This document shows, one piece after another, positions 1-10,988 of a stretch of DNA of 64,000 nucleotides. Both the position numbers and the translations under genes were made by a program. The DNA is taken from contig NW_024881564.1 in assembly GCF_019059575.1 (NCBI RefSeq), forward strand, positions 1,116,001 through 1,180,000, read 5' to 3'. The stretch's first letter is position 1. Every line of letters begins with the position of its first letter. Source of the stretch: Amphibalanus amphitrite. Taxonomy: Eukaryota; Arthropoda; Thecostraca; Balanomorpha; Balanidae. Under the pieces are notes generated by a model that was not told where the DNA came from, made no database searches, and saw nothing but the letters and a program-made list of their open reading frames with translations.

Positions 1-245
1 TCCTTACAACGGCATTGGTTTCTCTCTTCACCGATACCGATTCCCGTCCACTGATATCGGTTCCCTCCACCGATATGGATTCCTTCAACCTATCACTTCC
101 TCTCTTCACCGATACCGATTCCCCTCCACATAATTGATTCTCCCTCCACCGATACCGGTTCCCCCTCTCCGATATCAGCTCCCCTTTTACAGATATCAGT
201 GACTCCCCTCCAACGAGCCTGGTACCACGACCCCTGACGACTCAC

Positions 246-2360
246 CTCATCCAGATCCACATCCTCTCCGTCCGACCCGGCCATCTCCTGTTTGACGTCC
301 ACCAGCTCTCCGGCCAGCGGATAGAGCTCGTCCTCGGGGTCCGACGGGCCGTCCTCCTCTGCCGTCGGATCGTCCTCATCGGCCCCCGGGTCGTCCTCAT
401 CCTCACAGTCCTCATGGACATCACCGTTCTCCGAGCCGATACGGAACGGAGTCGTCGCGCCGGCTGCGATACTCGCCACGTTCACCTCAACGTAATCAGA
501 CTCGTTTTCCGAGTCGTTTCCGTTTCTCAGATCGTCATCACCGTGGACGTCGTCTACGTCCTCACGCTCACTGTCTATCACCTCGGATTTCACTATACGC
601 CGCCGTCGCTTCGAGAGGGGTTCGTCATCATCGTCGTCGTCAGCCGCAGTCGATGACGGCACAGAGGTGGGGATGATAGAGTTCGGTCCCGACGTGAATA
701 GCGGATCGGTAGCGGTCGTCGTAGCCACGACAAAGCTGGAGACGGGAGCGAGCACAATGGTGGACGACGAGACGGCGGACGAGACGGCAACCACCGACGA
801 CGAGACGGGGGTCCCGGAGGACGGCGCGGCCGGCTGCGGTGGAGAGCCCGCCGAGGCGGGGCTGGTCGTGTAGCGGAATGTGTTGACCAGCTCGCCCTGG
901 ATGGTGGCGGCCTTCTGCTCTAGCTGGCGCCGGTCGCGCTCATACTTGTCCAGCAGCTCCAGCTGGGCGTAGCAGTGGGCGCACATCCAGCGGGAGCGCG
1001 TGAGGGCGGACTCCTGCGGGCGTCGGGAGCGTGTTGTTAAAGAGGTGACACGGTTAGGACACGTAGCCATCTCCTAAAAACAGCACCGCTGGATGGTGCT
1101 GTCAGAAACATCGACGTCACATCACCGATAGCCGTCCAATCGGAAAATCGTGCATGATTATTATATCTAAGAGAAGCAATTCAAACAAAAGTGACAAGGC
1201 TACTTTTTAAGGATCTACAGGGTGATCCAAAAAAATTGGAACCCCTAACTTAAAATGTCTCTAAGTCAGGAAATTTTCACTTGATTGATAAATTTCAAAC
1301 ACCATTAGAAAGAGCGTTCAATCCTCTATAAAACCAAGTTGATTGTACTTACTTATTATTATAAATACTGCCCTAGACATATGCCTATAAAATTTGTGTC
1401 ACGAAACTCAGTGAAACGGTTTTGAACATTATGCGCAAATCAGTGATTGGCGGTTTGCTGTTCTGACCATGTCGCTTGTTGGAGGTTCATCAATAAAAAT
1501 AGTTCATTCACGTGCTATTGTAAGGAAAGGAAAGGCTGACAGCCTGCTGGGACCAGTTGTCCCAGAGACTGCTGGCCCGCGCAGTCGGAGCTGTCCCCAA
1601 GCAACTGCAGGCCTGCGGGACGGCCCCCGGAGCTCGCGTTGAGCACATGCTGTGATGAACAGCGGAAGTTAGGACGCGTGTATCTGTTCAACTGTGTGCT
1701 TCTGTGTTAACTTTTATGAAATAAAACTGAATTTGGAAGTGGTGTTATTCGCAAAAAGACAACAGATAGAGTGAGCACGGATTTCAGCGCATTGTTAAAT
1801 TGGACGATTTCGTTTCACTCAGTTTTCTGACGCTCATTCCAAAAGCTAATAGTGTGCCAATGCTTTACAACAAACATGCACCAATTTGACGTGATTTTAT
1901 AGAGAATTTAATGCTCTTTCTAATGGAGTTCGCAATTTGTCAATAAAAGGAATACTTTCGGACTTATAGACATTTTAAGTTAGGGGTTCCAAATTTTTTG
2001 GATCACCCTGTATGTAGAAAATCGATGAAATTTACCTGAGCAGGTAAGTGTTCAAAAGACAGCTTGAAATTTAAGACATCGGATATCAGCTACCAAACAT
2101 CCTGAATTCCGTTTTCTTTCCTAGTGAAATGTCAATTGAGAGCTACAGTGAATAATTACCTTAGTGTTGAGGACTTCGACGAGTACATCAATGGCCTGTC
2201 TCTGCGTGAAGGAGAGCTGCTGCTTGAACACAGCTATGTTGCCGGGCACCGACTTCTTCAGAGCAGAACAGCAGAGCAGGCAGGTGCTATCCGGCGGCAT
2301 CTTGGGCGTGGCTGGCAGCATGTCCGAGCTCTTGGGAGTGATCCCCGTCCTAAACACCAT
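246..2360 (-). CDS. ZAD-domain nuclear protein, probably a C2H2 zinc-finger transcription factor (partial)
   Basis: Two exons are visible on the minus strand: 2360-2160 (start ATG, in-frame TGA just upstream) and 1013-246. The first ends AAG|gtaatt. The second starts after cgcccgcag and ends GAG|gtgagt. Both junctions are phase 0. The joined protein has a C-x2-C pair at residues 27/30 and another at 78/81, the four-cysteine pattern of the zinc-finger-associated domain (ZAD), a dimerisation module common in arthropod C2H2 regulators. After it come a Ser/Thr/Pro-rich stretch, an acidic DDDDDDE run followed by KRRRR (likely nuclear signal), and a long acidic region. No C2H2 fingers are seen; they would lie left of the window edge. 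The intron holds a mariner derivative. The ZAD call is by pattern; a BED or THAP origin is less likely because the spacing does not fit. Confidence 0.7.
1218..2010 (+). mobile_element. Mariner/Tc1-type deletion derivative flanked by TA
   Basis: The element starts CAGGGTGATCCAAAAAAATT and ends with its inverted copy, with TA on each side (1216-1217 and 2011-2012). The first ~44 bp are almost perfectly inverted. Weaker inverted similarity continues for about 140 bp, including a shared block around CATTAGAAAGAGC. TA duplication and CAGGGTG ends are typical of the IS630/Tc1/mariner superfamily. At 793 bp it is too short for an autonomous copy, and only the transposase tail remains (see 1545-1655). 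It lies in the intron of the ZAD gene. Confidence 0.85.
1545..1655 (+). pseudogene. C-terminal remnant of a mariner-type transposase
   Basis: A 36-codon frame beginning CWDQLSQRLL and ending in TGA at 1653-1655 matches the usual end of animal mariner-like transposases. That end is a Trp-containing helix followed by an R/K-L-x-A-C block and a stop. An AATAAA lies about 65 nt downstream (about 1719). Everything upstream, including the DDE/D catalytic core, is gone. It is GC-rich compared with the rest of the element, consistent with a piece of former coding sequence. The family call rests on a short motif. Confidence 0.55.
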
Positions 2361-2440
2361 CACATCTCACTCTGCAATAATGCAACAGATAGTGGTAACA
2401 GCTGGGAATGACACAGAATCCATATACAAACACTGAACAA

Positions 2441-2828
2441 GCCTTTCATTCCACAATACAAACAATCTGAACTCGGACCTGAGCGTTATTCGGTCGCCGT
2501 TTTTTATCAGCATGCTCCCAATTTTCTCATATAAGGAAGTTCATTGCTGGTATATCCTGACTTTTCATTGGTCAACTGCACAAACCACATTAACCTGACG
2601 AATGAGAGGCAAAGAAAAATTAGCAGGCTGCAGCAGGTTCAGCACTGAACAAACTTCTTTGACACTATTTAGGGGAACGAGTAAGCTTTGAGGCAAGCCT
2701 TGAGTATCATAGAAAGACAATGAGAAGCGATTTAGTATAAGTTCATGTAGGTTGAGAAATGTTCATATTCATATGTAGTTATTTTGAATAGGCAGGCATC
2801 TACATCAAACAGTGCACCAAAAATGGAC
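2441..2828. other. Unique-looking intergenic DNA
   Basis: AT-rich sequence upstream of the first visible ZAD exon. It would hold the promoter or 5' UTR of that minus-strand gene. I see no coding frame, repeat or clear promoter motif. Confidence 0.5.
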
Positions 2829-4297
2829 TTAACCTTCCAGGCGGTGGGGGGGGGGCATTTTTTTGCCTCCCTTTAGTTTTTTCGATGTATCTTGAGAACC
2901 GCTGCGCCGATCGTCACCAAACTTTCAGTACCCTCCCGGGAGCAGCTAGCGCACATGGTGACCAATTTTTTTTCCAAAGGCTATGATAGGTTGGCCGCTA
3001 ATCACGTCAGAGTGATGTCAGTTTTGCCATTTTCGATCCAAAAAAAGGTTTCGCGGGAAGAGCTGTCAGGGCTACAGCTTTAGAGATACAGAAAAATGCT
3101 TTAGACATAAAAGGTGTGGAATCGAAAGGGCTACAAAACTGCTATTTCGGTTTTTCGAATTATTTGGATTTTGACCCCTAAAAATCAAAAAATAGATTTT
3201 TTGAATATAATAGCCAAAAATCCAAAAAGTTTTTTGAATTTCGAAAAAAACGGAATATATGTGATAGTCCCTACTAGAGATGTCAATCGGATACCAACTT
3301 GTTGGTATACCGATACCAAACCGATACCAACTTGGCACTGGTATTTCAATCGTAATGTGTTTGGTATTTTGTTGGTATCATGAACCCTCACTAACGTATA
3401 AGAGGCTAAGAAATCGGTAAAAAGTTGGTATTTCCCTCATTTTCCCAAGTTGGTTTGGTTTCGGTATTTCCCCACGGTTTCGGTGGGCATTTGGTTTGGT
3501 ATCGGTATTCCGATTTTCCGTAATTGAAACCACTAGTCCCTACCGCCTTCTATCCACATACCAAATTTGAGATCGATACCTCTTTTTTTGGCCAAGTTAT
3601 AGCGAAAAAACTGTTCAAAATTGATTACGTCAAATTTTCAAACTCAATTTTTAGCAATTCTAGACCTCGTAGCGCAAAACAAAGACCACCATTAGACTCC
3701 CCGTGACGAGCTGCATCGAATCGATACCCATTTTATGCAAAAATATCAACTTTGAAATTTGACCTTTTTGACCTGACCTTGACCTGACCTCCACCAGAAA
3801 GTGACCTAAACCGTACCTGATGGTCTTATAACCAACACCATTGAGTTGAAAATGAAAAACTGGCCATAAAACATGCATCACATAACCTTAGTAAAGTTGG
3901 GCTCATGTGGTGACCCTTGGTGATCTGTGGTGACCTGACCTGTGACCTGACCTGGTATGACCAGTGACCTCTAATAGCAACATATGTACTAGACAACTGA
4001 CGCCTTATCGCTGATTTTCGACAAAATGCGTTTTACTCGGTGTTATAGCGCTTTCCCTAGAAGCCCCGTGAACGGTGAAACATTTTATCTTTGACCTGAC
4101 CTGTGACGTCATCGGTGACCCCGAGGTCAATGAAATTTGGTTTCCCTCAACAAATTTGACAGGGCTATCGAACGCCGTTTGAATTTTCCGGATCTGTCCA
4201 GTAGTTTCGGAGATACGGGGGGGGGGGGGGCAAAAAAATGTCCCCCCCCCCCCACCGCGCGGAAGGTGGCTGGTAGGCCCTCCGCCTGCCGGGTTAA
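2829..4297. mobile_element. TTAA-flanked foldback element, copy A
   Basis: The element begins TTAACC at 2829 and ends GGGTTAA at 4297. Both ends carry an AGGCGG-type inverted segment, a run of 10 or more G, then an inverted CATTTTTTTG / CAAAAAAATG core and a C-run. The interior has repeated phrases of the type CCAAATTT..GATCGATACC and many tgacctgacc blocks. It shares its interior with copy B (42729-48789) almost in full, but its terminal ~60 bp differ. It contains one hAT-like MITE (3275-3535). No transposase-like frame is present. TTAA at both ends suggests piggyBac-like targeting, which is inference. Confidence 0.7.
3275..3535. mobile_element. hAT-like MITE, copy 1
   Basis: A 261-bp repeat starting TAGAGATGTCAATCGG and ending with an inverted ACCACTA-type end. 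It is flanked by a perfect 8-bp duplication GTCCCTAC (3267-3274 and 3536-3543). The same site in copy B (about 43171) reads straight through without the insertion, which confirms the boundaries. The interior is rich in GGTATCGGTA and TTGGTATTT. Related copies are at 55574 and 62492. Confidence 0.9.
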
Positions 4298-4899
4298 AGC
4301 TTGCTAGTAAAAGCATAAAGGTAGCAATGGTAAGGTTATAAGATGAAAATCTATTACCAAAAACACAGAACATAACATAGCAAAATAGCCTTACCTAACC
4401 ATTATAAAGTGCATCATAGGACATCACTAATATGCCAACAGTTAAGCTGACTTAATAGAAACTGAAACATCAAAGCTGTCTAGGGCTAGTCTGATTGTGC
4501 ATTACCAAAAATGGTGTGGTAGGTTAATTGTTGTGTGACTTCTATTTTTGGCACTTAATGTAAAATGTAGGTACATAATTGCTAATAAATAGGACGTGGT
4601 GAAATATTTGATCCATTTGGTATCATCTGAGATAAGGTCCAATAACAACAGCAGCCTCAGCTACTGCACTATACGATGTTTTATGATCAGCTGATTCTAA
4701 TTTTGATGCTGGTGTATGCTCCACAATGATCATATGAAAATACAGTGAAATTATGGAAATTGACTAAGGTATCTGACACCTTCAGCCAGGTGGTATGCGT
4801 AGGGCTGGTCTTAGCCCCTAGGTTAGGTTGGGTTAGCTTAGGTTAAGTTAGGTAAGTTAGCTGTGTTCTCAGTTTTAAATTGAATGGCATGCTATATAA
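4298..4899. other. Intergenic DNA with a TTAGG-like tract
   Basis: AT-rich sequence without a convincing coding frame. At about 4821-4861 it contains GGTTAGGTTGGGTTAGC and further variants, a degenerate run of the arthropod telomeric unit TTAGG. The tract lies about 35 bp before the truncated 5' end of the retrotransposon. Confidence 0.45.
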
Positions 4900-6895
4900 T
4901 GCCGCCTGCGGAACTCCGTCAAGGCTCAGCTGGCTCAGGCGCGCAGGGAGTTCCTGGGGCGCCAGCTGCTGGCCTCTGACCGCAAGGAGTTCTGGTCCAG
5001 CCTCAGGAGGTTCTACCTGGCGCCCTCCGCTTCAGCACACTCGACTTCAGACAAGAGTGCAGCCGAGCAGCGGGCCCGCGCTGACCGATTCAACGAGTTC
5101 TTCGCGTCGGTGGGCTCTCGCATCGCGGCCGACTTGAATGATGACGTCACTGCGGGCCTAGCCCCGCGGCCGCCTATAGTAGTCTCAGCGGCGTTCCGGC
5201 TCCAGCCTGCGACCCTACCGGAGCTGGCGCGAGCTGTGAGGCGGATGAACTCGTCTGGGGCGGTGGGGCTGGACGGGGTGCCACTCGGTGCGGTGAAGCG
5301 CTGTTTTGATGTGATTGGCCCCCACCTGCTGCGACTTGTGAATGTGTCCCTAACCAAAGGTGTTTTCCCTGAGGCGTGGAAAACTGCCGAGGTGGTGCCG
5401 ATCCTTAAGCCACGCGGTGATGTACACGAACCATCTAGCCACAGACCGATATCACTTTTATCTCACTTGTCAAAAGTTGTTGAAAAGGTTGTGTGTGACC
5501 AACTGTCGCGGTACCTATCGGACCACAACATTTTATTTTACAACCAGTACGCCTACCGATCATGTCACAGCACGGAGGACGCCGTGCTCGACGCTGTCGA
5601 ATGGATCAGCCAGAACTCAGAGCGGGGAGAGGTCTCCTCAGTCACGGCAGCTGACCTCAGCAAGGCCTTCGACAGCGTCGACCACGGCGTCCTCCTGCGC
5701 AAGCTGGAGTGGTACGGGATCGACCCGACCTGGTTTGGTAGTTATCTTGGCGGCCGGGGGCAGCTGGTCAGGGGCGGCAGAACAGTCCTGCCGGTCCCCT
5801 GCGGGGTTCCGCAGGGATCCATAGCCGGGCCGATCCTCTTCAGCCTGCTAACGAACGACCTGCACTGCCATCTACCGGACTGTCGGGTGATCGCATATGC
5901 TGACGATGCCCAGCTGCTCGATCACTCGCGTCCTGACCCTCAAAATTTAGCATCACTAAAACAACGTGTCGAAAACTCCTTGGATGTCATGAAACACTGG
6001 TTTAGCTCAAATTCTCTTAAAATGAACCCTCAAAAGACCGACTTCATTCTCATCGGAACCCGTCAGACTCTCAGCAAGATCGAAAACTTTCATATCTGCA
6101 TAGCTGAGTCAGTCTTAAAACCGTCACCAACCATCAAATTGTTGGGGGTGACTGTCGACTCGTGTTTGGCCTGGGACGCCAACATCAGTCACATCGTCAG
6201 GAGGTGCAATGCCCTCCTCATATTCCTCTCCAAGTTCCGCCACCATTTTGACCAGGAAACGCTAAAGTTACTCATTGAGACCCACGTGTTCCCTCACATT
6301 CTGTACTGCATTTCGGTGTGGGGCGGAACCACAAAAAATCAACTCACTCGGATCCAAAAACTCATCAACTTCAGTGCTCGGATCGTGACAGGCGTGCGGC
6401 GTCGGGAGAGGATCGGGCCGGCTCTGGCATCCCTGGGCTGGCCCAGAGTGGAGCGGCTGGTGTGGGAGAGGGACCTACTGAAGGTGTGGAAGGCGCTCCA
6501 CATACCAGCTTACCCTCTCTCCATCCGCCGCATGTTTGTGTCCCGCTCTGTCTGGCCGGGTCACACGCTCTGTAGAAGCTGGCGCCCTGGAGCTGCAGAA
6601 GTGTAGGCTCTCTTCCACACAGAGAACGTTTAGTTACCGCGCTGCTGCCGCGTGGAACCGGCTGCCGCCGGCCGTCAGGGAGCAGCCCACGCTGACCGCG
6701 TTTCGCCGCGCAGTGGCGGCCAGCGAAGCCTGAGGTCTTGGGGTGCTGTGTTTTATTCCGGTTTTAGTGCAATTAGTTGTCTTATTTTATCTGCCAGTGC
6801 CTATTGCCTTCTTGCATTTTACTGTATTGTGCATGACGCTGAATCCTGAAAAACCATGTTATATGGATGGATTTTAGATCAATACATACATACAA
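4900..6895 (+). mobile_element. 5'-truncated non-LTR retrotransposon (CR1/Jockey-like)
   Basis: The frame is open from 4900 to a stop at 6604-6606 and encodes most of a reverse transcriptase. It shows the motif-A block ADLSKAFDSVDH, then GVPQGSIAGPILF, YADDAQLL as the catalytic site, and KLLGVTVDS. This order is typical of LINE polymerases of the CR1/Jockey group. The endonuclease domain and ORF1 are absent. A one-base frame change near 6560-6572 moves the conserved C-terminal tail (AAAAWNRLPPAVREQ) into the next frame, which runs to a stop at 6733. The 3' end is a short ATACATAC tail near 6885-6895. It is a dead copy. Confidence 0.85.
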
Positions 6896-7469
6896 TGCAA
6901 GTGACAATAGCTGTTGCAAGAGCTGTTGTAGTCAAATAAGGCTAAGTTAGGGTAGCTATGCATTGCCAATCATATCTGCTGCACTAGTTATTATTTTTAG
7001 GTTCAGAACAAGACATCATTAAAATCACTTTGTACCTTATCTTTATTAAGCCTTATTTCTTCCTTCTGTTAAAAAGTTATATCGATTCTCTTCTCTATAT
7101 CATTCAATAAAAAAACTCAAACACAGCTTGGAGCATCCAATTTAGCAGTATACTTCACCAAAAACATGGTAATTGCTTTATCAAACAACTTTCCAAATCC
7201 AACATTAAGGTTAAGCATGAATCATAACTTCATGGCTGAGCTGACATGACAGCTAAGAAAAAGTCAATCATTCCATCAACCCATCACAACATCTGAGTGA
7301 CCTAGTGGAAAAGGCACCCATTACCTAGCCTGAAAGCAGCAGGTTATGTTAGAGGCCAGGGTCATTAATTTCAACATTACCCTAAGCCTCATGACACCTT
7401 CACAACAGTTATCTTCAGGCCATGAACTTTGCTTGTGTGTTTTTTTTTTTATTACATGCAGTGACAAAT
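6896..7469. other. Intergenic DNA, nothing recognised
   Basis: AT-rich sequence with a short poly-T run at about 7440. No coding frame, RNA gene or inverted repeat was seen. Confidence 0.5.
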
Positions 7470-8990
7470 CAGTAGGTGGAACTATGGTCATGAGTACCCA
7501 AATATAGGAACGTTCCCATTTTTGGGAACGGAGTTCCCAAATATGGGAACGGGCGTTCCCATTTACGGGAACGGAAGGTAATTTTTCGGCCGTTCGCCCA
7601 CTAAAACTCATTAGTGCATCACGTCTCAAAAAAGTGCACGCTAATTTAAGTATCTACTAAATCTCTATAAAATTACCTTTAATCTGACCGTTGAACAAGG
7701 AAATTGACCGTCGAATGATATTTTTAATGATTTTTTTGAAATGACGGAATGGTGAAAACATGGGTTATACTACATTTAACATGCAATTTAAAGGAAAATG
7801 AAGCGTTTTTTACATTTTGAGGTCAAGTATAATAATTTTCGCCTGGTTATGAAGTTTCATACTAGCGACACCAGATGCTGACATATGCAAGCGAACACGC
7901 GGACAGTCCCGAGGTAATATTGTTGACTTTTGGTCTCGGGGCGCACGACCGCGTGGAACGTCAGTGATTTTACCGAACTACTGTTGTAAACTCAGTTTCA
8001 GTGGTTTAAAATTATTCAGCTGTATTTTATCAGCCCGGAAAGACATATTTTATTTGGATGCTAGCTGTTTAGCATTGTTTTATAAGGAGCGTCATGAGCG
8101 TGGTTTTTGTCTTCCGTGTTTCTAAGCATGATCGTTTTGGGGGAATTTCTCTTATATAGGTCGCTCTGTGTGGCTTATTTATAATTTTTATGCTGATTTC
8201 GATCATTCCTCGTGCCCATCCTACCAGGCCTTTTGCCACTTACACTCATTAAGAAAGGAAAAAACTAGATTTTCCATGGGACTAGGTGTTTTGAGGGTGT
8301 AACATATTCAGCGTTCCCATTTTTGGATACTTCCTTGTGCTCGTCAACTATCGGTGATAAACAGACAGGTGCTTGACATGTCTCCACCCTCGGCGCGGAC
8401 GGTGGATATAGGTATGGAAGACCTTGTTAAACATCGCTGAGCGTTGTGAATTACGTAATCCTGCAGAGGGGGGCGTGCCCGCTGCGAGATCGACGGGAAT
8501 AAAAGCGCAGAAGACCGGGCGAAACATGCGACGGTCTTGCCGGAAAGGTCATCTGATGATTGTTGCTTAACAATGATTTGCGGCGTTGGACATGATGCTT
8601 GTTAATGAAAAGAGCTCCTGAAAGGCGTCGGTGAAATCGTTCCCAATTTTGGGTACGCCGTTCCCATAATAAGGAACGCTTGCAGCGCCAGTGTACGAGA
8701 GCGTTCCCAAATTTGGGTTCGCGGCCCGGATGATGGACTGCTTTAGAAATAGGGGAACGATTTGAAACTACGATGGGCCTTACAATATCAAACTCTTTCC
8801 CAACAATATTGAGACAAATATCAGGCGGTTCACGATCGTTTTATATTTTTTGGACATCATTTAACGGTTCTTTTTCTTGTTTTAAATAATTGCTACATGG
8901 CGTTCCCATATTTGGGTTTATCGTTCCCAAACATGGGAACGAAAATGCGTTCCCGAAAATGGGTACGCTTGACCATAGTTCCGCCTACTG
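7470..8990. mobile_element. Inverted-terminal-repeat element rich in GTTCCC/GGGAAC dyads
   Basis: The ends are CAGTAGGTGGAACTATGGTC at 7470 and its inverted copy (one mismatch) at 8971-8990. Near both ends and in the middle (7508-7575, 8308-8325, 8637-8720, 8900-8965) the sequence repeats GTTCCCA-(A/T-rich)-TGGGAAC palindromes and half sites. No open frame of any size lies inside. I found no clean target duplication. The CAG start suggests a hAT- or CACTA-like origin, but this is not settled. Confidence 0.7.
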
Positions 8991-9236
8991 AAATCAAATG
9001 CTAAATACCAGACATTTCTGAAAATAACAAGCCATATCAACACGTTTTCATCAGTGGACAAGGCATGTGGCTGGCTTATCTTAATAGCCACTGCATGGTC
9101 ATTACATACCCACTATGGTGATTTGATACAATAAATCTTATTTATTCTCACTAGCGTGGTTCAGCCCCCTCCCTGCTTTTGCTAGGTCTTCGTCTGATAC
9201 AAAATATAATATTGTGAATGTGATTTGTAACATCAG

Positions 9237-10988
9237 GGCCCTGTTCACCGTCCCCATGCTGCATGCGCCGGGAGCTATGGCATACCAAAAACCACATCAC
9301 TTTGATGCTGCGTGAGCGTGGCAGCGTGCAATCCGTTAGCTTATCATAAATCACATCTGGAAGAGGTCCAGAAGAACTAAGTACCAAAAGAACAGAGGAA
9401 CAGAGGTGAGTGCGAATACTGCTAGCATGCTACTGGTGCGGGCGCTGCGGCGCTTATGTTTGCAATGAATAATAATATCATGCTTAGTGTCAGAGTGAAG
9501 TTTGTTGACATTGCCATGGAAACCCAACGTGCCAACGCGCTGTAGCAGCTAGCGCCCTGCCGTGAAACACTGCCTGGGGCTCGGATGAGTAAAACAAACA
9601 AAAAAACAGCCAAACAGAACGACTTGATGCTGAAGCTCTTTGCTCTTCGAAGGCGGTTTATTACCTGAAAAGCTGCTCTGCTCCCAGACAGTAGATCTTT
9701 TAATTTTTATACGTCTCACTGAATTGATCAGACACTACATCAACCTGCAAACAACAAACACACAACTGCAAAAACTTATTCCAGAATATCCCTAATTTGC
9801 ATCCGTGGCAGCGTCTCCGACGGCTCCGACGTATCTCCAACAATTTGCGAAATAAGCAGACGAAATAAGTCAACAGCTATCAAGTTTTGATGACGTAATT
9901 GATTCGCAACTATATTGAATACAAAATTGGCTATCTTAATCAAAACTAGCCTTTTACAACATCAAAACTCAAAATCATGAAATCGAGAAAATCTTGAGAC
10001 TTTGAATAACGACAAAAATAATTATTTTTTTTTATTATTAGTCCCCTGGAATCTATGCGTGGATTAGTCCTTCACTGTGACGTCATTAAACTTTACCTTC
10101 TCATTTTGAGATTTGGGCGGTTTGGGTGTTTGTGTTTGGGCTCTCTCTATCGCCTGGATAAAAATAGGCCCCGCCCATCCCAATCAGCTGCTGCATGACG
10201 AGTTGATGACGACAACCACTACTTACCAGCAACCAATCTAGGGATAGCGTACGTGACAGTAATGGTGCAGCGGTTGCAAAATATTACATTGTTATTCAAA
10301 CGGTGTTTGCTTTTAGGGCCTTGTTAGATGAGGATGAGGTTAGATTAGATGAGGTGTTGATGAAAGCAGGTATTTTTTTAAAATATTTTTTTTTGACAAT
10401 TTTTTGCCCTTGTTTTACTTAATAGCTGAACCCGGGACCACCTGAAGTCTAAACCTTATTTTATATAACATGTCAATGCTGATGCTGTCTTGAAATGTGA
10501 AATTTAGACAATGGTAATAGGAATAATGAATAGCAATTTCACCAACAACATTTTAATCTCTAGGAAGTGCAATTAAAATTAAAATCACTGTCTGCCACAC
10601 TGCTCCATCCTGGTCATGCAACCAACGTTCATGGGTGGTGTTTCACAGCAGAGCACGCACTGCAGTGCTCAGCACTGCAGTGCACTGCAGTGCGCTGCGT
10701 GTGTCAGAGCATTGGGTTTCCATGGCAGTGTCAACAAACTTCACTGTGACGCTAAGCTATGACAGCATCCCAGAACGCTAGCACGCTGCGGTACCAGCAC
10801 CAGCAGCATGCTAGCAGTATTTGAACTCAAACCTCTGTTCTTGGTACGGTTTTTCAGAACCTCTCACTCTGTTCCAAACGCGATTGATCATAAACTAAGA
10901 GATCACATGCAACGTCATTTGAGTGATGCTATGGTATGCCGTAGCTACCAGTGCACACAGTGTCTGGATGGTGCCGTGAAACAGGGCC
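9237..10988. mobile_element. Large inverted-repeat (foldback) element
   Basis: The left arm 9237-9573 and right arm 10633-10988 are imperfect inverted copies, roughly three-quarters identical by eye. Shared blocks include GGCCCTGTT(T)CAC at the ends, CTGCTAGCATGCT, GTGAAGTTTGTTGACA and GCCATGGAAACCCAA. The ~1.05-kb centre is AT-rich and has no coding frame. In the right arm a GCACTGCAGT unit is repeated several times. It is probably a non-autonomous DNA transposon. Confidence 0.75.

Noticed and set aside
3524..3706. Similar short frames (FFGQVIAKK) in copies A and B
   Set aside because: The similarity is at DNA level along the whole element, and the frame in copy A is broken by a MITE; there is no sign of coding selection.
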